Notes under the pieces: model-generated
Databases searched by the model: none
The model's input: the letters and a program-made list of their open reading frames with translations, nothing else
What the model was told of the DNA's origin: nothing
Shown: piece by piece, positions 10,501 through 18,070 of the stretch
Layout: every line of letters starts with the position of its first letter
How positions within the stretch are numbered: position 1 is the first letter of the stretch
Source: Tisiphia sp964030975
Lineage (GTDB): Bacteria > Pseudomonadota > Alphaproteobacteria > Rickettsiales > Rickettsiaceae
Length of the DNA stretch: 64,000 nucleotides
Direction: 5' to 3'
NCBI RefSeq assembly: GCF_964030975.1
Contig: NZ_CAXIQH010000001.1
Location: forward strand, 124,001-188,000
Made by a program: the position numbers and the translations under genes

Positions 10501-10874
10501 CGGCATTTTATTTTTGTCTCCACCAATTGCTGAGAATATCAACTCTTGTATGTCAGTTAATTGCTTATATGGATATACCATTTCTTGTTTGGTAAATTCA
10601 TTTTTATTCTGAACACTTAGCTTCTCGTCTAGTATAGCAATGACATATTGGTAGAATACTGCAGCATCTGTGTAATATTTAAGCTCTTCACTTAATTCTC
10701 CTAACTTTGTGGTTAAATATCCTATATCTTTCAATATTATTGCTAAATCCTTTAGCTCTTCTTGAGTCTTCTTATAAGCTAGTTGCTGAATTAAAGGTTT
10801 ATAGTGGGCTGCCTCTATTTCTCTTAGTTGAGTAATTTTACCTGTGTCACTTATCTCTTTTGAACTGTATACTT
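7594..10874 (-). pseudogene. Nucleotidyltransferase-TPR protein, 3' part (split by IS66)
   Basis: The frame reads for 1095 codons from an ATG (10881) created by the IS66 end. The native sequence begins at SSKEISDTG. The native N terminus lies beyond the IS66 at 14488-14702; removing the IS and one 8-bp duplication gives one open frame of about 1159 residues. Visible parts, numbered in this segment: helical region 10-200; a nucleotidyltransferase-type motif GLGSMALKQMTPYSDLEF (219-236; GS...DxE, as in GlnD/DUF294-type domains); helical region to ~560; then roughly ten 42-residue kinesin-light-chain-type TPR units (about 590-1060). The stop codon comes from a MITE (7459-7598), so the original C terminus is also lost. 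Large NT+TPR proteins occur in arthropod endosymbionts and are suspected effectors. The substrate is unknown. The 3' part could still be translated from an IS-borne start. Confidence 0.8.
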
Positions 10875-10918
10875 GCAGCAAAACTGCATAACTCTATTAA
10901 ATTTTTTTGGTATAGCAC

Positions 10919-11404
10919 TTAACATATAGGTTCATACATTATTTTAAACGTTCTACAACTTGCCTCAAATACAGAAATACCTTTATCTAATAATTTTCTA
11001 ATGTTATTTTTTATCGGAAACCAATGATGTTCAATAGGATTTAAATCAGGGGAATAAGGTGGTAAAAATTTTAGTTTGCAGCCAGCTTTTTCAATTAATT
11101 CTTTAGCCCTTTTGGATTTATGAAAGCTTGCATTATCAGCAATGACAACCTGTCCAGGCTTTAGCTCCGGCACAAGGCAATTTTCTATATAAGCTTCAAA
11201 TACCTTACTATCACAGCTCCCAGTAAAGACTAGTGATGCGATTAAACTATTCTGATTTAACGCACCAATAAAACTTGTTCTTTCACTACGTTTTCCCGAT
11301 TTACTCCCATTACAACGACTTCCTTTCATTGACCATCCATATTCATATGATTCATTATCATTTATGCCCGCTTCATCAAGATAAACACGTCTCTCTATCG
11401 GCAC
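10919..11404 (-). CDS. IS630 type 1 transposase, C-terminal frame (DDE domain)
   Basis: 161 residues with the catalytic signature of IS630/Tc1-mariner transposases: VYLDEAG (first Asp), VIADNASFHKS (second Asp), YSPDLNPIEHHW (Glu). The preceding ORF on the same strand ends at 11410. Read back in this frame, the sequence continues upstream as KKKTYAYKERDEGKRQDF..., a normal IS630 linker. The full protein therefore needs a frame change at the A8 run near 11470-11477. The ATG-less start (GTG/internal) is not a convincing independent start. Confidence 0.85.
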   Translation of the reverse strand: MPIERRVYLDEAGINDNESYEYGWSMKGSRCNGSKSGKRSERTSFIGALNQNSLIASLVFTGSCDSKVFEAYIENCLVPELKPGQVVIADNASFHKSKRAKELIEKAGCKLKFLPPYSPDLNPIEHHWFPIKNNIRKLLDKGISVFEASCRTFKIMYEPIC

Positions 11405-11409
11405 TTTTT

Positions 11410-11802
11410 CTAATTCACTGAGAAAATCTTGTCGCTTTCCTTCATCTCTTTCTTTATACGCATATGTCTTTTTTTTCGAGTAATGTTGAGTTTCTTTAAA
11501 GCTCGGCTGATAGTCATTATACTTGCAACATTATCTAATTCTTTTGCTATTTCTGTAAGCGTTAACGAGTTACCCTTTTCTACTAAATGACGCAACTCCG
11601 ATAAATCAGGGATTTTATGACCATATCCTTTCTGGTATCCCTCCTTTGACTTTATATCTCCAGTTTGTTTCTTTAATCTAATCCAATCATAGATTATTGA
11701 CCGACTAATTTTAAAGGTTTCGCATGTAAGTGCTACTTTCTTATATTTCTCATAATGTTCTATAACTCTAGAACGTAAATCGTAACTGTAGGGGGATGCC
11801 AT
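11410..11802 (-). CDS. IS630 type 1 transposase, N-terminal frame (helix-turn-helix)
   Basis: 130 residues beginning MASPYSYDLRSRVIEHYEK. It contains the double helix-turn-helix of IS630 transposases (VALTCETFKISRSIIYDWIR, then LTLTEIAKEL...MTISRALKKLNITRKK). After an A8 run the frame leaves the conserved sequence and ends in IKKEMKESDKIFSVN. One extra A, or a -1 slip, would fuse it to the DDE domain. All type 1 copies in the window share this state. Confidence 0.85.
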   Translation of the reverse strand: MASPYSYDLRSRVIEHYEKYKKVALTCETFKISRSIIYDWIRLKKQTGDIKSKEGYQKGYGHKIPDLSELRHLVEKGNSLTLTEIAKELDNVASIMTISRALKKLNITRKKRHMRIKKEMKESDKIFSVN

Positions 11803-11997
11803 ATTTCTATTATATAATTTTTTTATTATTTATCATTATAACTTATTTGAATCCATATGTTAAGTGCTATAGTATGAATTTATTTTATAAATTTGGGTTC
11901 CTACTATGCAAGTATCACCGATTAATAAAAAAACTAGTTGAAAAACTATCAGTTATACTATAACATTTCAATTATTAAACGTAATGAATGAATCAAA

Positions 11998-13643
11998 ATG
12001 AAAAAGCCAAAAGTAGCGACCTTAAGTGCTGAGGAACGAGAAGAACTAATCCAGCATATTAAGGCAAATTCATTAACAGGAGATGATCAGCAAGCGGTGA
12101 TAGAACTTGTGAAATTTTGTAACGAACTAATAGACAAGCTAGCATCATCAAACATCAGTATAAATAAGCTTAAGGAGATGATGATTGGTTTTAAGGCAGA
12201 TAACATAAAAAAGATAGTTCAGATTCATTAAAAGAACCACCGAGTGAATCTGATAATAAGAATGGTGGTAATGAAGAAGAGTACGATGAGTCCAAGAAGA
12301 GAGATCGCAGTAATTGGCAAGGTAAATATGGATTTGATGATTATCAGGATGCGAATACCAGCTATTTATCTCCTGAGAATTTTTGTAGTGGTGATAGCTG
12401 TCCTCACTGTGATAATGGTAAACTCTATAATAGTGAAGCTAGAAAATTGCTACAATTTACAGGTAATGCTCCAATTACAGTCAACAGATATGTAAAGAAA
12501 ACGTTACGCTGTAATGCTTGCGATTATACAGTTATGAACAATAAGAATATCAACAAATGGACAAATAGTAGCAAAAGTGCAATAGTGTTACAAAAGACCT
12601 ACGGTACTCCCTTCTATCGTTTATCTAGGTTGCAAAGTTTAAGCGGGGTTCCTGTATCATATAGCACTCTGTGGCAACAATATTTAGATGTTTGGCAAGA
12701 AGATGGTGGAGCTGAAATTTACAGGGTATTATTAGAAATGGCTGCCGAATGTAGTTCACTGAACCTTGATGATACTAGAGCTAGAATTTTAGAAATTACT
12801 GTAGCCAATAAAAAATTACGAGCTCAAAATAAGAAAGGACGCAGCTGTTATACCACTACTATATGTGCTAAGACTGCCAATAATGAGGTGATAGTTTTAT
12901 ATTTTACCGGTAATAAGCATGGCGGGGAGAATATTGGTAACATACTAAAGAATCGTAAGAATAGAACTGATTCTATTCATTTAATGACTGATGCAAGTAA
13001 CAATAATAACCCGGTATTATCAGAAGCAGATAAAGAATTACTGGCAATAATAGTGATGATCAATTGTTTGTCACATGGGCAGAGAAAATTTACAGAGAAT
13101 GAACCATATTACCCTGAAGAATGCGGATATTTTCTCAAACAGACTGCTGGGATTTACCATAATGAACATCAATGTAAAGAGATGAGCCTTGAGGAGAAGC
13201 TGAAGTACCATCAGGAACATAGCAGTAAATATATAGAAAATATATATAACAAAATAGATGAATTATTTAACGACAAGAAAGTTGAGCCTAATAGTAGGTT
13301 TGGGCAAGCTATGAAATATTGGTTAAATAATAAAGAAGGTTTGACGCAATTTTTGAAAATTCCAGTTAGCAGTCTTGATAATAATTGGGCTGAGAGGTCA
13401 CTACGTACCATTATTTTACAAAGGAAGAATTCATTATTCTTTAAAACAATCAATAGTGCTGAGATACATAGTGGTCTGTATAGTATAGTAAAGACTTGTA
13501 GTGAGAATGAAATCAATGCCTTTAAATATTTAAATTGGCTGCAAGAGCAGAGTAGCAAAGCAAAGAAGCATCCTGAGGATTATACGCCTTTTGCCTATGC
13601 AAGATATATAAATAATACGGAATTAATCGAGACGGCAGCTTAA
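11998..13643 (+). CDS. tnpC: IS66 TnpC transposase (copy A), two frames joined by a probable -1 frameshift
   Basis: The first frame (11998-12231, 77 aa: MKKPKVATLSAEEREELIQ...) encodes the N-terminal coiled-coil/leucine-rich segment. At 12207-12213 lies the heptamer A AAA AAG in the correct phase. A -1 slip there continues into DSSDSLKEPPSESDNK..., a zinc-binding region (FCSGDSCPHCDNGK ... CNACDYT) and the DDE domain (SSLNLDDTRARIL; MTDASNNNNP; DNNWAERSLR) to 13643, about 548 residues in all. The zinc region and DDE core match the IS66 family. The stop overlaps the tnpB stop on the other strand (TTAA, 13640-13643). Confidence 0.82.
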
Positions 13644-13993
13644 ATGACAGGAAGCCAATCATTGGAGAGTTTGGCAGAACTAGGATCGCCATTATGAATA
13701 AGAATGTGTAAGGTTCTATAACAAATCTGATAAGATGAATTATCAGATGGGGAAAGTTTTGCCGTAAATTTACCTTTGGATAGGCGTTTAGAGCATAACC
13801 AAAAGCCTTGACCGTCAAAGGACAAAATTTTAATGGCAGTTCTGTTTTTATTATAGAATAAAAACAAGGAACCATTAAGAGGGTTGGAAGAAAGTTTTTG
13901 TCTGCAAACAGCTATTAAACCATCGATACCCTTACGAAAGTCGATGGCAATAGTGGCAACAAAAATAACTGACTGAGGGGTTAGTTGCAGCAT
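13640..13993 (-). CDS. tnpB: IS66 TnpB accessory protein (copy A)
   Basis: A 117-residue IS66 Orf2-like protein: FVATIAIDFRKGIDGLIAVCRQ and NGSLFLFYNKNRTAIKILSFDGQGFWLCSKRLSKGKF are hallmark segments of the TnpB family (PF05717). It is required with TnpA and TnpC for IS66 transposition, though its biochemical role is poorly defined. Its start overlaps the tnpA stop by 13 bp (translational coupling), and its stop overlaps the convergent tnpC stop. Confidence 0.88.
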   Translation of the reverse strand: MLQLTPQSVIFVATIAIDFRKGIDGLIAVCRQKLSSNPLNGSLFLFYNKNRTAIKILSFDGQGFWLCSKRLSKGKFTAKLSPSDNSSYQICYRTLHILIHNGDPSSAKLSNDWLPVI

Positions 13994-14406
13994 AGAAATG
14001 TTTGAATTATGGTTTTTAGCTCTAGTGTTTGAATAATAAGCTTGGTACCATTTGGCTTAATAATGTGGCAAGTGTAGTAATTTTGTTTGGGAGTAGCCAC
14101 AGGATCAGTATCTATAGAATTTACTAGTTGAAATGGGAGAAAATTAATATCGTGTTGTAGAACTTTATTTGAAGTTGAGGTAGGAGAAGTTTTGAGGGAA
14201 GGTTGATGGGCTTGTTGAATTGAACTAATTATTGTTTTATTAATATTGAGATGTTTGGCTATATCTTTGCAAGAATAGTGATGGAGTAGCTGGCGAACTA
14301 ATTCCTTTAGATGGTTTGGTATGGGATCAAACTTGTTAGTTTTAGTTTGACGCCAGGCTTTAAATTGCTGAGCTACTTGCTCAACAGTAATTGATGGTAT
14401 TTGCAT
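13981..14406 (-). CDS. tnpA: IS66 TnpA (copy A, long form)
   Basis: The start is taken at MQIPSITVEQ (14406), just inside the element; an upstream ATG at 14481 lies in the IS end. It is about 141 residues, with a helix-turn-helix (CKDIAKHLNINKTIISSIQQ) and a C-terminal segment with YYTCHIIKPNGTKLIIQTL, the usual IS66 TnpA layout (DNA-binding plus small C-terminal domain). This is the long form with QAHQPSLKTSPTSTSNK between the two parts, unlike copies D and E. Confidence 0.8.
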   Translation of the reverse strand: MQIPSITVEQVAQQFKAWRQTKTNKFDPIPNHLKELVRQLLHHYSCKDIAKHLNINKTIISSIQQAHQPSLKTSPTSTSNKVLQHDINFLPFQLVNSIDTDPVATPKQNYYTCHIIKPNGTKLIIQTLELKTIIQTFLCCN

Positions 14407-14487
14407 AGTAGGAACCCAAATGTATAAAATAAATTTTATACTAACAAAAAAATTAGATAGAGTTATGCAGTTTTGCTGCAAGTATAC

Positions 14488-14702
14488 TTTGAACTTACTA
14501 TCTGTTCTACTTTCTCTTTTATTTTTGTTAGAGTTATTGTTATATCTGTAACATCTTGCATGGGATAAGATGAATTATCTAGCCTAGCCCCTTCCAGCTT
14601 AACTCGTTTTCTTGATGGCTGATAATCCGCGTTCTCTCCTCCAAGGCTATCCTGCAGAAGAGGCTGTTGTGATAAGTTTAATCGCTTAGAATTCTTAAAC
14701 AT
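14488..14702 (-). pseudogene. Nucleotidyltransferase-TPR protein, 5' part (split by IS66)
   Basis: The ATG at 14702 opens 71 native residues (MFKNSKRLNLSQQPLLQ... to VSS) before the IS66 end. Joining it to the segment ending at 10874, minus one TTTGAACT copy, keeps the frame (VSSK/EISD). The N-terminal part is polar. Residues 29-37 read PSRKRVKLE, close to the c-Myc type monopartite nuclear localisation signal. No signal peptide or membrane segment is visible. The region 14703-14917 upstream probably holds the promoter. Confidence 0.8.
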
Positions 14703-15272
14703 TTTATAGCCATATTTTAGTTAGAAATATAATATGCTTATAATGGAATCTTTATAACTAAGTGTATCACAACTTGTTATATTAACCTAGATTCGATGTA
14801 ACATATTGTTCCAAATTAGATTCTTATATCCATAAATATAGCAAATTTTTATGCTCCACTAATAGCAATTATCATTATTTTGAGATTGTTTATTTTTTCC
14901 TCCCTCAGTACATTAGACCCACAACTGTCGAAAGTTAGAAGGTAGAGCGAGTTTAGAAGTAATTATGGCAGTTTAAAAGTTGCCAAAAAATAACCAGCGT
15001 CATGTATGGAGGCATAAGCCGACGAAGCAATCCATTTTTGGTTACTTTTATGGATTAGACCTTCTTCGAACCTCGCTTGTGCTGAGGGATTTGAAGGAGG
15101 CACTTCGCCTCGAACCGCAGCGTACTCTAATGCGAGTGAGGAGCAGAGTACCGGTATCACGTACAAATCACCAGCAGAAGCAGAGTTTCGAAGGAGGTCT
15201 ATTGCTATTTCCCACACCTTTTTAAAGACTTATCCTTATCCCGAATTGAGGGTTATATTGCCGTCTACTATT
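14703..15272. other. Gene-free stretch with a decayed hairpin repeat
   Basis: 14703-14918 is AT-rich and likely holds the promoter of the split gene, but I see no clear -35/-10 pair. 14919-15230 starts with CACAACTGTCGAAAGTTAG, the end of the 300-bp hairpin MITE seen at 1654-1953. It contains degraded GACGAAGCAATCCA motifs but no matching right end. Small ORFs across it on both strands look like chance frames. Confidence 0.55.
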
Positions 15273-15872
15273 TATAGTCAAACCTATAGAATTAGGTGAA
15301 ATTATATGATATAAAAAAGAGGAAATATCAAAAGTCCATATAGTGAAGAGGAAAATGTCAACAAGTCCATATAGTGAAGATTTAAGAAAAAAAGTAATAA
15401 ATTATGTAGCAAGAGATAACAGTCAAAGAAGTGCTGCCAAGATATTTGATATACATAAAAATACAATTAGCCGTTGGAATGTAAGGAAGAGAAAGGAAGG
15501 AACGATATTGGCGAAAGCTAGATTAGGCTTTAAAAGTAAAGTTGATAAGCAAAAATTAGCAGATTTTGTAGAAAATAATTCAAATATGAGGTTACAAGAT
15601 ATTGGTAAAGAGTTTGGGATTGCTAGGTCCCAAACTGGTAGGATATTAAAAGAGTTAGGATTTAGTTATAAAAAAAACCTTTAGCTATATGGAAGCGAGT
15701 GCAGAGAAACGAACTGAATATTTAGAAGAGATCAGTAAATATGCTAAAGAACAAATAGTACATATTGATGAAAGTGGTATAGATATGAGTATTTGCCAGG
15801 ATAAAGGTTGGGGGAAAACAGGAGAAATACTGATTGGAAAGAAGAGTGGGAAGCAGTATCAAAGAACTAATA

Positions 15873-16012
15873 TATAGTTATGCTCATAGGATTAGGTGAT
15901 AAAGAACATAACGATTGTAAGTTGTCATTCCCGCGAAGGCGGGAATCTAGATACCTGCTTTCGCAAGGTTAACACAAAGTTTGTATCACCTAATTCAATA
16001 GGTTTCACTATA
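15873..16012 (+). mobile_element. IS630-derived MITE, copy 3, inside its own parent element
   Basis: A 140-bp MITE with ends TATAGTTATGCTCATAGG and GGTTTCACTATA, CGCGAAGGCGGG core and the GCAAGGTTAACAC variant. It is inserted at a TA within the type 2 IS630 transposase, between QRTNI and VAGLVNN. It is the same subtype as copy 6. Confidence 0.88.
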
Positions 16013-16126
16013 GTAGCTGGTTTGGTAAACAATCAATCGATAGCCCCTTTTGTTTTTAATGGAACTTGCAATACAGAGTTATTTAATAATTGGGTTGAGA
16101 AGTTTTTAATTAAAGAGTTATAGCAC

Positions 16127-16612
16127 TTAACATATAGGTTCATACATTATTTTAAACGTTCTACAACTTGCCTCAAATACAGAAATACCTTTATCTAATA
16201 ATTTTCTAATGTTATTTTTTATCGGAAACCAATGATGTTCAATAGGATTTAAATCAGGGGAATAAGGTGGTAAAAATTTTAGTTTGCAGCCAGCTTTTTC
16301 AATTAATTCTTTAGCCCTTTTGGATTTATGAAAGCTTGCATTATCAGCAATGACAACCTGTCCAGGCTTTAGCTCCGGCACAAGGCAATTTTCTATATAA
16401 GCTTCAAATACCTTACTATCACAGCTCCCAGTAAAGACTAGTGATGCGATTAAACTATTCTGATTTAACGCACCAATAAAACTTGTTCTTTCACTACGTT
16501 TTCCCGATTTACTCCCATTACAACGACTTCCTTTCATTGACCATCCATATTCATATGATTCATTATCATTTATGCCCGCTTCATCAAGATAAACACGTCT
16601 CTCTATCGGCAC
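16127..16612 (-). CDS. IS630 type 1 transposase, DDE frame (copy B)
   Basis: 161 residues identical to the copy A DDE frame (10919-11404): VYLDEAG, VIADNASFHKS, YSPDLNPIEHHW. It depends on a frame change at the A8 run upstream to join the HTH frame. Confidence 0.85.
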   Translation of the reverse strand: MPIERRVYLDEAGINDNESYEYGWSMKGSRCNGSKSGKRSERTSFIGALNQNSLIASLVFTGSCDSKVFEAYIENCLVPELKPGQVVIADNASFHKSKRAKELIEKAGCKLKFLPPYSPDLNPIEHHWFPIKNNIRKLLDKGISVFEASCRTFKIMYEPIC

Positions 16613-16617
16613 TTTTT

Positions 16618-17010
16618 CTAATTCACTGAGAAAATCTTGTCGCTTTCCTTCATCTCTTTCTTTATACGCATATGTCTTTTTTTTCGAGTAATGTTGAGTT
16701 TCTTTAAAGCTCGGCTGATAGTCATTATACTTGCAACATTATCTAATTCTTTTGCTATTTCTGTAAGCGTTAACGAGTTACCCTTTTCTACTAAATGACG
16801 CAACTCCGATAAATCAGGGATTTTATGACCATATCCTTTCTGGTATCCCTCCTTTGACTTTATATCTCCAGTTTGTTTCTTTAATCTAATCCAATCATAG
16901 ATTATTGACCGACTAATTTTAAAGGTTTCGCATGTAAGTGCTACTTTCTTATATTTCTCATAATGTTCTATAACTCTAGAACGTAAATCGTAACTGTAGG
17001 GGGATGCCAT
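16618..17010 (-). CDS. IS630 type 1 transposase, HTH frame (copy B)
   Basis: 130 residues identical to the copy A HTH frame (11410-11802), with the same ending after the A8 run. The copies are therefore one recently amplified lineage carrying a shared frame break. Confidence 0.85.
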   Translation of the reverse strand: MASPYSYDLRSRVIEHYEKYKKVALTCETFKISRSIIYDWIRLKKQTGDIKSKEGYQKGYGHKIPDLSELRHLVEKGNSLTLTEIAKELDNVASIMTISRALKKLNITRKKRHMRIKKEMKESDKIFSVN

Positions 17011-17325
17011 ATTTCTATTATATAATTTTTTTATTATTTATCATTATAACTTATTTGAATCCATATGTTAAGTGCTATAAAAGCAGGACAGGTTGTAGTT
17101 ATGGATAATGCTAGTTTCCATAAATCAAAGAAGACAAAGGAATTAATAGAATCAGTTGGCTGCAAACTTATCTTTTTACCTCCATATTCACCAGACTTAA
17201 ATCCCATAGAGAAGTTTTGGGCAAATATGAAACGATGGATTAAAAATAAGGTAACAGAAACTAGCAAATTATTTGAAATTATTGCTATGTTCTTTGTCAC
17301 CTAATTCTATAGGTTTTACTATATA

Positions 17326-17720
17326 ACAAAATAGACGAATTATTTAACGACAAGAAAGTTGAGCCTAATAGTAGGCTTGGACAAGCTATGAAATATTGGT
17401 TAAATAATAAAGAAGGTTTGACGCAATTTTTGAAAATTCCAGTTAGCAGTCTTGATAATAATTGGGCTGAGAGGTCACTACGTACCATTATTTTACAAAG
17501 GAAGAATTCATTATTCTTTAAAACAATCAATAGTGCTGAGATACATAGTGGTCTGTATAGTATAGTAAAGACTTGTAGTGAGAATGAAATCAATGCCTTT
17601 AAATATTTAAATTGGCTGCAAGAGCAGAGTAGCAAAGCAAAGAAGCATCCTACGAATTATACGCCTTTTGCCTATGCAAGATATATAAATAATACGGAAT
17701 TAATCGAGACGGCAGCTTAA
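17326..17720 (+). pseudogene. tnpC: IS66 tnpC, 3' fragment (copy B)
   Basis: The C-terminal ~130 residues of TnpC (NKIDELFNDKKVEP ... DNNWAERSLRTIILQRKNSLFF ... to the stop at 17720), including the final acidic residue region of the DDE core. Most of the catalytic domain and the start are absent. It is cut on the left by the IS630 type 2 insertion and a deletion. Confidence 0.88.
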
Positions 17721-18070
17721 ATGACAGGAAGCCAATCATTAGAGAGTTTGGCAGAACTAGGATCACCATTATGAATAAGAATGTGTAAGGTTCTATAACA
17801 AATCTGATAAGATGAATTATCAGATGGGGAAAGTTTTGCCGTAAATTTACCTTTGGATAGGCGTTTAGAACATAGCCAAAATCCTTGACCATCAAAGGAC
17901 AAAATTTTAATGGCAGTTCTGTTTTTATTATAGAATAAAAACAAGGAGCCATTAAGAGGGTCAGAAGAAAGTTTTTGTCTGCAAACAGCTATTAAACCAT
18001 CGATACCCTTGCGAAAGTCGATGGCAATAGTGGCAACAAAAATAACTGACTGAGGGGTTAGTTGCAGCAT
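17717..18070 (-). CDS. tnpB: IS66 TnpB (copy B)
   Basis: 117 residues differing from copy A TnpB only by QKLSSDPLNG instead of QKLSSNPLNG. Intact, but in an element without TnpC it could act only in trans. Confidence 0.85.
   Translation of the reverse strand: MLQLTPQSVIFVATIAIDFRKGIDGLIAVCRQKLSSDPLNGSLFLFYNKNRTAIKILSFDGQGFWLCSKRLSKGKFTAKLSPSDNSSYQICYRTLHILIHNGDPSSAKLSNDWLPVI

Larger units (their letters stand above)
10911..11871 (-). mobile_element. IS630-family element, type 1, copy A (complete)
   Basis: A 961-bp element with ends TATAGCACTTAACATA and TATGTTAAGTGCTATA. Comparison with uninterrupted IS66 copies shows insertion at a TA dinucleotide with TA duplication. It contains two overlapping-frame ORFs forming one IS630 transposase. 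Identical-length copy B is at 16119-17079; a split copy C is at 37360-42256; a partial copy D is at 18565-19168. Confidence 0.9.
10867..14487. mobile_element. IS66-family element, copy A (interrupted by IS630)
   Basis: Perfect ~30-bp inverted ends (GTATACTTGCAGCAAAACTG at 10867; the complement ends at 14487) are flanked by the 8-bp duplication TTTGAACT on both sides, as expected for IS66. tnpC is on the plus strand, and tnpB and tnpA are on the minus strand facing it. An IS630 element (10911-11871) sits 44 bp inside the left end, at a TA. Without it the element would be about 2.66 kb, like copy C1 (37702-40363). Confidence 0.92.
16119..17079 (-). mobile_element. IS630-family element, type 1, copy B (complete)
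   Basis: 961 bp with the same TATAGCACTTAACATA ends as copy A. It is inserted at a TA in the type 2 IS630 (AAAGAGT-TA before, TA-AAAGCAGG after). Its two ORFs are the same as those in copy A at protein level, indicating recent transposition. Confidence 0.9.
15343..17304 (+). pseudogene. IS630 type 2 transposase, broken into four parts
   Basis: 15343-15684 (preceded by an in-frame ATG at 15355) gives the HTH part (SPYSEDLRKKVINYVARDNSQRSAAKIF, RSQTGRILKELGFSYKK). An A8 run at 15670-15677 then shifts frame; the next frame reads KKTFSYMEASAEKRTEYLEEISKYAKEQIVHIDESG (first Asp). One A fewer would restore it. The gene is cut by a MITE, resumes as VAGLVNNQSIAPFVFNGTCNTELF, is cut by IS630 type 1, and ends KAGQVVVMDNASFHKS...YSPDLNPIEKFW (second Asp, Glu) to 17304. 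It cannot make an active enzyme in this state, so MITE mobilisation requires an intact copy elsewhere. Confidence 0.85.
15273..17323 (+). mobile_element. IS630-family element, type 2, interrupted twice
   Basis: The ends TATAGTCAAACCTATAGAATTAGGTGA (start) and TCACCTAATTCTATAGGTTTTACTATA (end) are inverted repeats. The outer right ~40 bp continues as ...AACATAGC, like the long end of the 11 MITEs. The element carries an IS630 transposase gene broken by a MITE (15873-16012) and a type 1 IS630 (16119-17079). Without these it is about 950 bp. It sits in IS66 copy B, but the left flank is not IS66, so sequence was lost. Confidence 0.88.

Noticed and set aside
12244..12495. 83-codon frame MNLIIRMVVMKKSTMSPRR in IS66
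   Set aside because: It is an out-of-frame shadow; the tnpC frame over the same DNA encodes the zinc-binding region and continues in the DDE domain.
13522..13875. Minus-strand frames overlapping IS66 tnpC and tnpB (also near 17650, 39449, 45755, 59196)
   Set aside because: They are alternative frames of the real tnpB and tnpC genes; the true tnpB frame has family motifs.
14963..15225. Overlapping frames on both strands in the gap before the type 2 IS630
   Set aside because: They lie in a decayed hairpin repeat and have no recognisable motif or ribosome binding site.
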